From assembly GCA_026388715.1 (NCBI GenBank), contig JAPLJF010000036.1, positions 1 to 64,000 on the forward strand: a stretch of 64,000 nucleotides of DNA, read 5' to 3'. The notes under the pieces are model-generated. The model saw nothing but the letters and a program-made list of their open reading frames with translations. It ran no database searches and was not told where the DNA came from. Positions 17,983 through 28,484 of the stretch are shown here, one piece after another. Made by a program: the position numbers and the translations under genes. The stretch is from Deltaproteobacteria bacterium (GTDB lineage: Bacteria > Desulfobacterota > Desulfobulbia > Desulfobulbales > Desulfocapsaceae). Every line of letters starts with the position of its first letter. Position 1 is the stretch's first letter.

Positions 17983-19181
17983 CTGCTGATTACCAGGAAG
18001 AGCTGACCCGGCTTCAGGAGAGCGGACGGCTGCGGCAGCTCAGGCCCCTTGCCGGCCGCCGGCGTTGCCGTGTCGAGTACCAGGGAAGAGAGTTGCTGAA
18101 CCTGACCTCCAATGATTATCTGGGTCTGGCCGGGGATGCCTCTTTGCTCCGCCGCTTTTATCAGGGGATGGATGCGGGGAGTCTGCTTGATGGCTATGGT
18201 CTGGGCGCCAGCTCTTCGCGTCTGCTCACCGGCGATACGGATCTGGCCCATTACCTGGAGCAGGATCTGGCCGCGGCCTATGCAAGGCCGGCGGCCCTGC
18301 TCTTTAATTCAGGCTATCATGCCAATATCGGCATCCTGCCCGCCCTGCTTGGCAAAAATGATCTGATCCTCTCTGACAAGCTGAATCATGCCTCCATTCA
18401 TGACGGCATGCAGCTCTGCCGGGCCGCTCATAAACGTTTTGCGCATCGTGACTATGACCAGCTGGAGCGTCTGCTGGCCACACATCGCCACCGCTATGAG
18501 CGGGCGGTGATTGTCAGCGAATCGGTCTTCAGCATGGATGGCGATGTGGCCGACCTTGTCCGGCTGGTACAGTTGAAAAAAGAGTTTGGCGCCATGCTTT
18601 ATGTGGACGAGGCCCATGCCGTCGGCCTCTATGGCGCCAGAGGGCTGGGCCAGGCGGAAGAGCAGGGGGTTGCGGCTGATATCGATCTGCTGGTGGGCAC
18701 CTTCGGCAAGGCCTTCGCCTCCATCGGGGCCTTTGTCATCTGCGGTCAGGATATTCATGACTATCTGGTCAACTACAGCCGGTCGCTGATCTTTACCACG
18801 GCCCTGCCGCCGGTGGTGCTCAACTGGAATCGCTTTGTCTTTCAGCAGCAGCAGACCATGGCCGAACAGCGGCGTCATCTGGCCACATTGGCGGGGCAAC
18901 TGCGGCAGGCCTTGCAGCAGCACGGTCTGCCCACCGCTGGAGACACCAATATCATCCCGCTTATTATCGGCGGCGATCAGGAAACGGTGCGTCTTGCCGG
19001 AAAACTGCAGGACCAGGGGTTCCTGATATTTCCGGTGCGTCCCCCAGCCGTCCCGGAAGGCACGGCCCGTTTCCGTCTGTCTCTGACTGCGGATATGACA
19101 TGGCAGGATATCCAGAGGCTCCCCGAGATCCTGGCCGGAGAGATTGCCGCCAGCCGGCAGGGCCTTGGGAGCGGCAGATGA
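17979..19181 (+). CDS. bioF: 8-amino-7-oxononanoate synthase
   Basis: [55 protein letters not shown]. Confidence 0.95.
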   Translation: MTADYQEELTRLQESGRLRQLRPLAGRRRCRVEYQGRELLNLTSNDYLGLAGDASLLRRFYQGMDAGSLLDGYGLGASSSRLLTGDTDLAHYLEQDLAAAYARPAALLFNSGYHANIGILPALLGKNDLILSDKLNHASIHDGMQLCRAAHKRFAHRDYDQLERLLATHRHRYERAVIVSESVFSMDGDVADLVRLVQLKKEFGAMLYVDEAHAVGLYGARGLGQAEEQGVAADIDLLVGTFGKAFASIGAFVICGQDIHDYLVNYSRSLIFTTALPPVVLNWNRFVFQQQQTMAEQRRHLATLAGQLRQALQQHGLPTAGDTNIIPLIIGGDQETVRLAGKLQDQGFLIFPVRPPAVPEGTARFRLSLTADMTWQDIQRLPEILAGEIAASRQGLGSGR

Positions 19182-19846
19182 AAAGCGCCTGGCTGCACCA
19201 GCACCAGCACGAGCAACTGATCATCTTCTGTAATGGCTGGGGCATGGATGGCGCTCCGTTTCTGCCCCTTGGCGCCAGGGAGTATGATGTCCTCATGCTC
19301 TTCGATTACCGTGACCCAACCCTTGACTGTGATCTCGCGACCCTGTTCAAACAATATCAAAATACGTTCCTTGTCTCCTGGTCCATGGGGGTGTGGGCTG
19401 GACAGCAGATCTTCCAGCCGTGGTCGCATTGCCTGCAGGGAGCGATGGCCATCAATGGCACCCTTTGTCCTGTCCATGATCAGTTCGGCATTCCCGTGCA
19501 GCTCTATGCCGCCACCCTGGAACAGTTCAGTGAGACCACCCGTCTCAAGTTTTATCGCCGTATGTGCCGGGATCGCCAGACCTTCAATACCTTTCTTGAC
19601 AATCAGCCGCAGCGATCCGTTCAAAATCAGGGTCTGGAACTTGCGGCCCTGCAAGGTCAGGTGACCTGTCATCCAGCAGAGACCGCGATCTATACCCATG
19701 TCCTGATCGCCGATCAGGACATGGTGGTGCCCACTGCTAACCAGCTTGCCTTCTGGCAGGGGCGAGAGGTCCGTCGGATCGAGGGCCCTCATTTTCTCTT
19801 TTATGGCTGGAATACCTGGGATGAACTGGTGGGTACCGTCTTATGA
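19178..19846 (+). CDS. bioG: Pimeloyl-ACP methyl ester carboxylesterase BioG (DUF452)
   Basis: IIFCNGWGMDGAPFLPL; YRDP; VSWSMGVWAG; GPHFLFYGW; sits between bioF and bioC. Confidence 0.88.
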   Translation: MKSAWLHQHQHEQLIIFCNGWGMDGAPFLPLGAREYDVLMLFDYRDPTLDCDLATLFKQYQNTFLVSWSMGVWAGQQIFQPWSHCLQGAMAINGTLCPVHDQFGIPVQLYAATLEQFSETTRLKFYRRMCRDRQTFNTFLDNQPQRSVQNQGLELAALQGQVTCHPAETAIYTHVLIADQDMVVPTANQLAFWQGREVRRIEGPHFLFYGWNTWDELVGTVL

Positions 19847-20622
19847 TCAAGGCTCCCATGATTCTGAACAAGGACAAGATCGCCCACTGTTTCCGACGGG
19901 CCCTGGCAACCTACGACCTCCAGGCAACGGTGCAGAGGCAGGTCAGCGCCCGGCTGCTGGAACTTGCCGGGCAGATTCCGGCCATCAGCTATGAGCGGGT
20001 GCTTGAGATCGGCTGCTGTACGGGGATGCTGACCCAGATGCTCTGTCAGCAACACCGGGTGAAAACCCTTTTTCTCAATGATCTGGTTCCTGAGTTTGCC
20101 GCTCCTGTCGTGGCCAGGATTCCAAGGGAGAGGATGCCGCTTCTCCAGCCCATTTTTGGCGATATTGAAACCATCGAGCTTCCGGACAGGTTAAGCCTGG
20201 CCCTGTCCAGCGCCACCTTCCAGTGGCTGGCGGATCTGCCGGGCTTTCTTCATCGTCTGGCTCAAGGCTTGCGCAAGGATGGCTTCCTTGCTTTTTCTGT
20301 TTTTGGCCCTGGCACTCTTGCGGAGTTCACGGAACTGACCGGGGTGGGCCTTGACTACCGCAGTCCTGAACAGATTGCCGTCTTGCTGGAAAGAGATTTT
20401 GTCCTGGAGCAGATGGTAACCGATCAGGACCGGCTGTTGCTGCTCACCCCCAGAGATGTCCTGCATCATCTGCGGGCCACCGGGGTGGGCGGGGTGCGTG
20501 ACTATCGCTGGACGAAAGCCGGACTCAGGCGTTTTGAGCAGGAGTATCGAACCCGCTTTGGTACTGCGGGCGGCGTTCCCGTGACCTATGCCAGTACCTG
20601 CTGTATTGCCCGCAAAAAATAA
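19843..20622 (+). CDS. bioC: Malonyl-ACP O-methyltransferase BioC
   Basis: VLEIGCCTGMLTQML SAM motif; TFQWLADLPGFLHRLAQGLRKDGFLAFSVFGPGTLAE. Confidence 0.92.
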   Translation: MIKAPMILNKDKIAHCFRRALATYDLQATVQRQVSARLLELAGQIPAISYERVLEIGCCTGMLTQMLCQQHRVKTLFLNDLVPEFAAPVVARIPRERMPLLQPIFGDIETIELPDRLSLALSSATFQWLADLPGFLHRLAQGLRKDGFLAFSVFGPGTLAEFTELTGVGLDYRSPEQIAVLLERDFVLEQMVTDQDRLLLLTPRDVLHHLRATGVGGVRDYRWTKAGLRRFEQEYRTRFGTAGGVPVTYASTCCIARKK

Positions 20623-20660
20623 TCTCTTCCCCTTTTATGGTGAGTCGGTCGAACCATACA

Positions 20661-23600
20661 TTATTTCCCATCCCCCCGGCCGCTGTCACGGAGCAGGGCG
20701 AGCAGTTCACCCGCGTTCAGTTTACCGGCAACATCCGCCCCATCCAGCAGCGAGTCGGCAAGATCGCGCTTGTCTTTGTGCAGGCTGATGATTTGTTCCT
20801 CAATGCTGTTCTTCATCACCAGCCGATAGACGGTGACCGGTCTCTCCTGACCGATGCGGTGGGCCCGGTCCGAGGCCTGGTCTTCTACCGCCGGATTCCA
20901 CCACGGGTCCATGTGGATCACATAGTCAGCGGCGGTTAGATTCAGGCCGGAGCCGCCTGCCTTGAGGCTGATCAGAAAAACCTCACCCATCCCTGATTGG
21001 AAAGCGGCGATCCGCTCCTTGCGTTGCGCGGCTGAAGTTGATCCGTCCAGGTACTGGTAGGGGATTTTTTTCTCATTCAGCAAGGTGCGGATGATGGCCA
21101 GGTGGTCGATAAACTGGCTGAAGACCAGGGCCTTGTGCCTGTTTTCCAGCATCTCGGCCAGGATATCACCAAAGACCTTGAGCTTGGAGCTTGCAATACC
21201 GGCCTCCGGCAGGACCAGGGCCGGATTGCAGCAGAGGCGGCGCAGTTTCATGATCTCGGCCAGGATCTGCAGGTGCTGGGTCTCACCCTGACCATTGCCG
21301 TCACTTTCCAGCTTGGCAAGGGCAGTCCGACGTTGGGCCTCGTAGAGTGTTGCCTCCTGTGCGGACATCTCCACCTGCAAGGTGATTTCGGTCTTGGCCG
21401 GCAGCTCCTGGAGGACCTCGTTTTTCATGCGCCGGAGGATGAAGGGGTGGATCAGTCGCTGCAACTGCTGCAGGCGATTACGGTCCTTGTCGCGCTCAAT
21501 GGGGATGGCAAAGTTCTCGGTGAAGCGTTGATGGGTGCCGAGCAGGCCGGGGTTGATAAAGTGAAAGAGGGCCCACAGCTCGCCCAGATGATTCTCCAGA
21601 GGGGTGCCGGTGGTGATGATGCGGAATTCCGCGTTCAGGGCCATGGCAGCCTTGGCCCGTTTGGTCTGGCGGTTTTTGATGGCCTGGGCCTCGTCAAGGA
21701 CCACGGTCTGCCAGGCGACCCCGGCCAACCGTTCCCCATCCACCTGGAGCAGCCCGTAACTGGAGATCAGCAGGTCAAAGGGGCCAAGAACGGCCAGCAT
21801 CTCCTGGCGATCACCCTGGCCAAAGATCTTGACCTGCAGGGTGGGGGCGAAACGGCCGGCCTCCTCTTGCCAATTACCGGCCACCGACAGGGGGGCGACC
21901 ACCAGGGTTGGCCCCTTGGAAGCCCGGAGGAGGATGGCGGCCAGTGCCTGGATGGTCTTGCCCAGCCCCATGTCATCGGCGAGGCAGGCCCCCATCTGCC
22001 AGTGGCTGAGCTGGGCCAGCCAGGAAAATCCTTGGCGCTGGTAGTCACGTAAGGTGGCGGTGAGCGTCGAGGGGACAGGGGGTTGTACCACTTCAGCCAG
22101 CCTGTTCTTGTGGGCCTGCCACTGCTGGTCGCCGTCTACGGACGCCTCTGAGGTCAGGTCATCGAGGGCGAGGGCCGCCAGAGGGTTGAAGCGAATCCCA
22201 TCCTTGCCCTTTTCCGAATAGGTACGAAATTCCTCCAGACGTTTTTGCAGGGCCTTGGTCAAGGCCAGGAAGGAGCCATCCTCCAGGGGGATAAAACGGC
22301 CATTGGCCTGGTCGAGCAGACCCAGGAGCTTCTGCAGATCAAGGACGGTCTCCCCATCCACTTGCAGGCTGCCCGAAGCGGCAAACCAGTCGCGATCTTT
22401 TTTGATGCGCAGGGAAAGATTGCTAAAGCCGGTCTCCGCCCGCAGGGAAAAAGTTTGGCCCTTTGGCCAGTGCAGGGTGCAGTCGGGAAACTGCCGGAGT
22501 TGACAGAGCAGTTCCAGGCTTGTTGCCGGATCGGGAAAGAAAAATTGGCCATCGACCTCTTCGGTATGGGTCATGATCGGGCAGGCTCCAAGGAGCTGGT
22601 CGCGTTGGTCCGACTCCTTGGCCAGATCCCGCCGGGCCTGGACCCGTTTGCCTTCCTGCTCACCAAAGACAATAGCCCCGCCTTGGCCAGGCTGAAGCCA
22701 GGAGCCGCCGGTGCTGATCGGCCTGACCAGGATCTCGGCCCGCAATCCCTCCTGAAAGGGGAGCAGCTGAAGATGAGGCCTGGGGTCTGAATCCACCTCC
22801 TCTACCTCCTGACCGCCGCCCACATCGGAATGAACCGTGACCATGGTCGACAGGGAGGAGGCCAGCTCCCGCACCTGCTCGGTGGCGCTTACGGGCAGAA
22901 CCAGTTCCTCATTGAGCAGGGTGACCAGGTTGGCCTGGGCCGGCTTGATCTCATAGACCTTGAAGGAGGTGGTGTTCTCCCGCTGGAGAAAGGCAGTGGT
23001 GGCGGCTGCGGGTGGGGTTGGCCACAGCGCGAGGGTGAGTTTGTCGTCTTTTTGGGTGATCCGCAACTCCAGTTCGCCACGCATCAGTTCAACCTGCACC
23101 CCGGGGGTATCCGCCAGGAACAGGAGGGGGTGGTCTATGGCCGCAACCAGGGTCTTTTTCATATCGAACTGGTAGGCATCCTCGTAGTAATAATATTGGC
23201 GATTGTAGATAAGGGTTCGGCACATACGCCGGTCCTGGTCGCTCAGTCCCTCCATCTTTTCAAACTGCTCGTACAGGGTCTTGAGGGCAACACCCCGGCC
23301 CTTGCTCCACTTGCCGGTTTTGCCCATTTTTTGCAGAACCGGGGCGAGAATACAGTAATTTTTTGATGGATAGTAGGAGAACATCCAGATCAGCCGTTGA
23401 CCATTGGGGGCCGACGCATTTCCCGACAGACTGTCCTTGGCAATCAGCGCCAGCAGGGCTTGCAGGCGCTGGGTATTCTTGTCCTTGGGCTGGACGATGG
23501 GGACGCAACTGGTGGTCCGGCAACGCTTATGGAGATCATCCGCCAGCTTTTTGTTGTTGCTTGTCTCCCGGCCCATGGCCGCCAGGAGGGCCGCGCATTC

Positions 23601-24839
23601 GGCGGCGATCCAGGGGTAACCATTTTTAATGGCATTGAGGTAAAGGGGCTCGCATAGCTTGGGTAGAACCTGGTATGCCTTCTTCCGGTCGGCCCACCAG
23701 AGGCTGAGGAAATACAGGAATTGGTGTAGGGGATATTGGGATAAGTTGTTTTTATCCCAATACCCTTCTCCATGCGGTTGGCCTTCTTGCTGGGCAAAGA
23801 CGATCTTGAGGTTGCTCGTGATTCCATCAGGCAGCAGCTCCTGCTTGTGAGCGGTTTCCACCAGATCAGTGCCTGTCTTCAGGTTCTGCATCCCAGGGAT
23901 GGCCAGGAGCGAGTAGAGGTGGAAGATGCCGGGGAGCCCGAAAATGACTATTTTTCGTTTCCCGGTGATTTTTTTGACTTCCACCAGGGCCTCGGCAAAG
24001 AGATAATTGGCCGTTTGGTATTGTCCCTGGAGAAAATGGATGGTTGCCAGGCCACATTTCCGGCTGGTGGAAAAGTGGTCAGGCCAGGAAAGATTGACGA
24101 GCTCCATGGCCTGATCCATCTTGCCGGTAACGAGCAGATACAAGATCAGGGTCAGGGGAGAACCGGTCATGGGCGCACTGCGAAAATCCTCAAACAGGAA
24201 GACCGCGAGTTCGGGGTTGGGCTGCATGGAGTTGAGGTCGTCTTCAAGAAAATGGCGGCCAATGGTCTGGCGGTGGGGTGAGTGGCGCAGGAGCGACAAG
24301 GAGAGGGGCGAACCGAACAGGGTGTTGAATGGATGAGAATCCAGGACATGACCAAACTCATGATAGATGGTGTTGATGGTCTCTTGCACCCCGGTCATGG
24401 ATATCGACTGGTCGAAGATCTGCCCCTGCAGGATCCGCAGGGCATGGTCAAGGGATGGAAAAAAACGATTCCAGGCGGGTTTGGCGCCTCGGTAGAGAGC
24501 GGTCAGGCAATCGTTGAGCGTGGCAAAAAGATTGTGGTCAAGGAGATCAAGGAGGACATGGACTCTGAGCAGCGGTTGATGGCCGGCCATTCCTTTTTGC
24601 TTGCAGGTCAGTTCGGCTTCTTCGAGCCGGTGCAGGGCCGCGGCAATCTCTTTGCGGTCTGGGTACCATTTTTTCTGGTTGCGAAGATCAAGACGATCCA
24701 GACAGCTAAGGAGATCGTCCTGGCGCATGGTCCCGATGTTGAGGCAGAGTAGGCGGACAATGGTCTGTTCCAGAGGGGCGAGAGACTGATAGCGGGCGAT
24801 AAGTTCAACGGATGTGGTGGTCATGGTGTCGGGTGGCAT
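20661..24839 (-). CDS. SNF2-family DEAD/DEAH helicase (SWI2/SNF2)
   Basis: GACLADDMGLGKTIQALA; VLDEAQAIKN; TGTPLENHLGELWALF; MDPWWNPAVEDQASDRAHRIGQERPVTVYRL. Confidence 0.95.
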   Translation of the reverse strand: MPPDTMTTTSVELIARYQSLAPLEQTIVRLLCLNIGTMRQDDLLSCLDRLDLRNQKKWYPDRKEIAAALHRLEEAELTCKQKGMAGHQPLLRVHVLLDLLDHNLFATLNDCLTALYRGAKPAWNRFFPSLDHALRILQGQIFDQSISMTGVQETINTIYHEFGHVLDSHPFNTLFGSPLSLSLLRHSPHRQTIGRHFLEDDLNSMQPNPELAVFLFEDFRSAPMTGSPLTLILYLLVTGKMDQAMELVNLSWPDHFSTSRKCGLATIHFLQGQYQTANYLFAEALVEVKKITGKRKIVIFGLPGIFHLYSLLAIPGMQNLKTGTDLVETAHKQELLPDGITSNLKIVFAQQEGQPHGEGYWDKNNLSQYPLHQFLYFLSLWWADRKKAYQVLPKLCEPLYLNAIKNGYPWIAAECAALLAAMGRETSNNKKLADDLHKRCRTTSCVPIVQPKDKNTQRLQALLALIAKDSLSGNASAPNGQRLIWMFSYYPSKNYCILAPVLQKMGKTGKWSKGRGVALKTLYEQFEKMEGLSDQDRRMCRTLIYNRQYYYYEDAYQFDMKKTLVAAIDHPLLFLADTPGVQVELMRGELELRITQKDDKLTLALWPTPPAAATTAFLQRENTTSFKVYEIKPAQANLVTLLNEELVLPVSATEQVRELASSLSTMVTVHSDVGGGQEVEEVDSDPRPHLQLLPFQEGLRAEILVRPISTGGSWLQPGQGGAIVFGEQEGKRVQARRDLAKESDQRDQLLGACPIMTHTEEVDGQFFFPDPATSLELLCQLRQFPDCTLHWPKGQTFSLRAETGFSNLSLRIKKDRDWFAASGSLQVDGETVLDLQKLLGLLDQANGRFIPLEDGSFLALTKALQKRLEEFRTYSEKGKDGIRFNPLAALALDDLTSEASVDGDQQWQAHKNRLAEVVQPPVPSTLTATLRDYQRQGFSWLAQLSHWQMGACLADDMGLGKTIQALAAILLRASKGPTLVVAPLSVAGNWQEEAGRFAPTLQVKIFGQGDRQEMLAVLGPFDLLISSYGLLQVDGERLAGVAWQTVVLDEAQAIKNRQTKRAKAAMALNAEFRIITTGTPLENHLGELWALFHFINPGLLGTHQRFTENFAIPIERDKDRNRLQQLQRLIHPFILRRMKNEVLQELPAKTEITLQVEMSAQEATLYEAQRRTALAKLESDGNGQGETQHLQILAEIMKLRRLCCNPALVLPEAGIASSKLKVFGDILAEMLENRHKALVFSQFIDHLAIIRTLLNEKKIPYQYLDGSTSAAQRKERIAAFQSGMGEVFLISLKAGGSGLNLTAADYVIHMDPWWNPAVEDQASDRAHRIGQERPVTVYRLVMKNSIEEQIISLHKDKRDLADSLLDGADVAGKLNAGELLALLRDSGRGDGK

Positions 24840-24879
24840 GGATGTTTGCGGGATGGCGGATGACTTGGGAGCGACCCCA

Positions 24880-24922
24880 TGGGATAGATTTTTTCAAGAT
24901 TGAAAAAAATAATTTATCCCAT
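24880..24922. other. AT-rich imperfect palindrome TGGGATAGATTTTTTCAAGATTGAAAAAAATAATTTATCCCA
   Basis: Arms TGGGATA/TATCCCA and ATTTTTTCAA/TTGAAAAAAAT around a 2-nt centre, about 40 bp upstream of the SNF2 start. Confidence 0.7.
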
Positions 24923-25101
24923 AACCCGGCTCGTGTCCATTGCCATTTGCACAAGTCTTATTCTCCCAAGAAACATTGAGCAGTGTTTAAGAAAAAATGG
25001 CAACAACTTGTCAATACTGCTGAACTCGGTTTCCACAAAAGAGGGGAGAAAGAGAATTTGTTCAAATCTATAAAAAAACATGCCCTCAGGTCGTGGCCTT
25101 T

Positions 25102-27900
25102 TTATTTTGCATCCAGTGACTTGCGCACTGCTATGGCCAGTTCGTAGACCGAAACGGGTTTCATCAGGTAGGCCCGGATACCAAGGGCACGGGCCTGTTC
25201 TTTGTTGATCAGTTCGCTGAAACCGGTGCAGAGAATGATCGGCAGGTCTGAGCGGATGGCCAGCGCCTTGGCAGTGAGCTCAAGGCCGGTCAGTTGCGGC
25301 ATGGTCATGTCGGTGATGAGCAGGTCAAAGGCCGCAGGGGAATCGGTGATCAGGGCCAGGGCTTCCTGACTGTTGTTGGTAACCATTATCTGGTAGCCGA
25401 GATGGGTGAGAACTGCCTTGAGCATGGTGGTGATCACTTCTTCATCATCCACCACCAGCAGCCGTTCGGACCCGGTGGGCAAGGGGGATGTCCGTACCGA
25501 TTCGACAAGGGTTGGCGCTTCAACGATCAGGGGAAAATAGACATGAAAACATGTGCCTTTGCCTGGCTCACTGTAGACCGTGATCTGCCCCTGATAACTT
25601 TTGACAATGCCGTGCACCACGGAAAGGCCCAGGCCGGTGCCTTCTCCCTTGGGCTTGGTGGTAAAATAAGGTTCAAATATCCGTTCCATGGTTTTGTGCT
25701 CCATGCCGCAGCCGGTATCGCAGACTTCAAGTTGGACATAATCGCCAGGCGTAAGCTCGGAGCTGACTACCTTGCTGTCTTCCTTGTCGATGCTTGTCTT
25801 AAAAAGGCGTACCCCCAGGATCCCGCCGCTCTCCCGCATGGCCTGGTAGGCATTGGTACAGAGGTTCATGACGATCTGATGGAGCTGGATTGGATCGGCG
25901 AGGATAGCCCCGCAATCGGTGGCTATCTCTTCACGGATTTCGATGGTGGTGGGCAGGGAGGCCCGCAGGAGTTTGAGCGCCTCCTTGATCACCAGATGTG
26001 GCCGCAGGGGTTTTCGTTCCTGGGGAGCCTGACGGCTGAAGGCCAGGATCTGCTGGATCAGGTCCTTGGCCCGCAAGGCCGCCTTGGAAATCTGGAGCAG
26101 ATCTGCGGCCAGGGGGGTGTCGGGGGCAATCCTGGTCAGGGCCAGTTCACCATAGCCGAGGATGGGGACCAGGATATTGTTGAAATCGTGGGCAATACCG
26201 CCGGCCAGGGTGCCGATGGCCTCCATCTTCTGGGATTGCCTGAGTCGCTCCTCCATCTTGATCAATCCACTGATATCTTTGGCAATATTGACAAAGCCAG
26301 TGACCCCGGTGCTGTCAGTAAGGGGAAAGGAGGCGGCGGCAAAAGTCTTGTCCAGCTTTTTGTGGTAGATGTTGGCCCGCTGATTGGTCTGGGTCTGGTG
26401 GGCAAGAACCTCCGGGCAGCCGGGGCAGGGTTCGGTGCCGCCGTGAAAAACTTCATAACAGTATTTGCCGATGAGCTCGTTGGGCGCCATCTGGAAAAGC
26501 TCACCTGCCGCCTTGTTCGCCCGGACAATCCGCATATCCTGATCGTGGATGGTGACGATATCATCGATGGCGTCAAAGGTTTGTTCCCATTGTTCTTTGA
26601 TGGCATGGATCTCAAGTTCCATGAGCTTCTGTTTAAGAATGGTCCAGACCTCGTTCATATAGAGGGCAAGCTGGTTAACATCCGCCTGATCGTAGGGTTC
26701 CTTCTTGTTGCCGACACCGATGACGGCGACAATACGTTCGCCTTCAAAGATCGGCACACTCAGATGGCGCCGCACGGGAAAATGGCCTTCCGGGTAGCCT
26801 TGGCGATTCGGGGTGTTCGGGTAATCGTTGTGGATCACCGGTTGGTGGAGGCGAACTGAATCGGCCCAGATCCCGGCCTTTTTGAGCGGATAGTGAACAG
26901 ATTTTGCCGCAGTACATTCGTTCCTGACCTTTTCTGACCAGGTAAAAAGTTCAATGGTCTGTTGATCCTCATCCATGAAATGAAGATAGCCCCCTTCGCT
27001 GCTGGTGAGCAGTACCGCCTCGTTCAGGGCATGATTGGCCAAGGCTTCCCTGGAGATCCATGGCTGACGCGCCAGGGTGAGCAGGGCATCCGTCCGGTCC
27101 TTATCGCGCCTGCTCTTTTCCTCTGCTGTCTTGCGCTCGGTGATATCGGTGGCGATCTCCAGGCGAACGATCCGGCCGTTGGTCCAGGTGATGGCCCGGT
27201 CATGGATATGAAACCAGCGACCGGTGACCGTGTTCTGGAAATCCCAGGTGTACACCTCCGCCGGCTTTCCCTCCGGGGTGATCAGATATCTGTTGGTGCA
27301 GAAGGGGCATGGCCCGGTTTGATTGTTCTGGATGGTCTGCCAGCAGATGGCGCCGGTGATATCTTTTCCCAGCATATTCTGGCCATACTTGTTGATAAAG
27401 AGGACCTCGTAGGTCTCCATATCGGCCACATAGACAAAGGCGTCCAGGCTGTCGAGAATGGTCTTCAGCATGGCATGGGAGGCCAGCAGCCGATGATGGG
27501 TTGCCTGTTGTCGTTCCAGTTGCTGGTTGATGGCGATGAATTTGTCGCTTGCGTTTTTTGATTGTGAACAGCGGATAAAGATAAGGGGTGGTTCCTCTGG
27601 CTGCGGCTGGATTCGATAGCCGAGACACGTGTATTGGCAGGTTTTGCCGTTTGGGTCCAGGCGGGAGAGGGAGCCTGGCATCTGCTGCCGGTTTCTGACG
27701 CAGGTCGTGAGATAGTCAGAGATCACTTGGGCCGGTTCGCGGAAACACGCAGTAAAGTTTCGTCCGACTATCTCCTGATGAGGCAGTTCGAGCATGGCGG
27801 CGCCGGCAGGATTGGCGGCCACGATTATCCCTTCTCTGGTGAGCAGAAAACAGCCATCCTGCCAGGGTCCACTGAGTTCCGTAAACAGTTTGGTCAGCAT
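25102..27900 (-). CDS. Hybrid sensor histidine kinase (PAS-PAS-GAF-PAS-HisKA-HATPase-REC)
   Basis: MEAIGTLAGGIAHDFNNIL (H box), GEGTGLGLSVVHGIVKSYQG, C-terminal receiver LLVVDDEEVI...DLLITDMTMP...KPV. Confidence 0.93.
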   Translation of the reverse strand: MLTKLFTELSGPWQDGCFLLTREGIIVAANPAGAAMLELPHQEIVGRNFTACFREPAQVISDYLTTCVRNRQQMPGSLSRLDPNGKTCQYTCLGYRIQPQPEEPPLIFIRCSQSKNASDKFIAINQQLERQQATHHRLLASHAMLKTILDSLDAFVYVADMETYEVLFINKYGQNMLGKDITGAICWQTIQNNQTGPCPFCTNRYLITPEGKPAEVYTWDFQNTVTGRWFHIHDRAITWTNGRIVRLEIATDITERKTAEEKSRRDKDRTDALLTLARQPWISREALANHALNEAVLLTSSEGGYLHFMDEDQQTIELFTWSEKVRNECTAAKSVHYPLKKAGIWADSVRLHQPVIHNDYPNTPNRQGYPEGHFPVRRHLSVPIFEGERIVAVIGVGNKKEPYDQADVNQLALYMNEVWTILKQKLMELEIHAIKEQWEQTFDAIDDIVTIHDQDMRIVRANKAAGELFQMAPNELIGKYCYEVFHGGTEPCPGCPEVLAHQTQTNQRANIYHKKLDKTFAAASFPLTDSTGVTGFVNIAKDISGLIKMEERLRQSQKMEAIGTLAGGIAHDFNNILVPILGYGELALTRIAPDTPLAADLLQISKAALRAKDLIQQILAFSRQAPQERKPLRPHLVIKEALKLLRASLPTTIEIREEIATDCGAILADPIQLHQIVMNLCTNAYQAMRESGGILGVRLFKTSIDKEDSKVVSSELTPGDYVQLEVCDTGCGMEHKTMERIFEPYFTTKPKGEGTGLGLSVVHGIVKSYQGQITVYSEPGKGTCFHVYFPLIVEAPTLVESVRTSPLPTGSERLLVVDDEEVITTMLKAVLTHLGYQIMVTNNSQEALALITDSPAAFDLLITDMTMPQLTGLELTAKALAIRSDLPIILCTGFSELINKEQARALGIRAYLMKPVSVYELAIAVRKSLDAK

Positions 27901-27903
27901 GGT

Positions 27904-28428
27904 TTAGTCCCCGTAATATTCCCGACCTTGGGCGGCCTCGGCCTCAGGACACTGTTCCAGGTAGATGGTAACCCGGCACTGTCCGCATCCTGTGGCAAAG
28001 GTTTCTTCAAGTATCACCTTGGCATAGCCCAGATTTCTGGCGGTGATGACCCCGAAGACATTGGAGGTCATCATGCACATGGATGGCCTGTCCCGCACCG
28101 TATCTCCGAAGGGGCAGGAGGAGCTGGAGAGGATGATCTTCTGGTGGTCCTGCACGACTATGGAGAAATCGCCGCCGATCCGTTGTTTCAAATCAACCAG
28201 AACCTGGGCCACCTGCTCCCGGCTCAGCGAGGCAACCTCGAGTTCTTTGGTGTAGAGGCTGTTGATCCAGTCACCCATGTGTTGGCCGACCAGGCTGATA
28301 TAACCGGCAGCTTCCTCATAGCCAATTACGGCCTCCAGGGTGCCGGCCAGTTCCCGGATCAGGGTTGTGAAAAAAATGTCTCTGTTCAAGGGGATGTCGA
28401 GTTGTTGCATGGCTGTTTTTTCGTCCAT
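27904..28428 (-). CDS. Small cysteine-containing sensory protein, MetOD1 (methanogen output domain 1)-like
   Basis: SCPFGDTVRDRPSMCMMTSNVFGVITARNLGYAKVILEETFATGCGQCRVTIYL pattern; next to hybrid HK genes. Family call is from memory of the motif. Confidence 0.55.
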   Translation of the reverse strand: MDEKTAMQQLDIPLNRDIFFTTLIRELAGTLEAVIGYEEAAGYISLVGQHMGDWINSLYTKELEVASLSREQVAQVLVDLKQRIGGDFSIVVQDHQKIILSSSSCPFGDTVRDRPSMCMMTSNVFGVITARNLGYAKVILEETFATGCGQCRVTIYLEQCPEAEAAQGREYYGD

Positions 28429-28484
28429 AGAGACTCCTTTGTGGGGGATCAGATTTTAGGGCGTAGGCCTTTCATTTTTTGTCT

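Noticed and set aside
21102-22790. Long plus-strand ORFs opposite the SNF2 helicase (316 aa, 181 aa etc.)
   Set aside because: Shadow ORFs on the reverse strand of a clearly coding high-GC gene; low-complexity composition and no family match.
20661-24839. SNF2 helicase as part of an anti-phage defence island (e.g. DISARM-like)
   Set aside because: Neighbours are biotin biosynthesis and signalling genes; no methyltransferase, DUF1998, PLD or restriction partners nearby.
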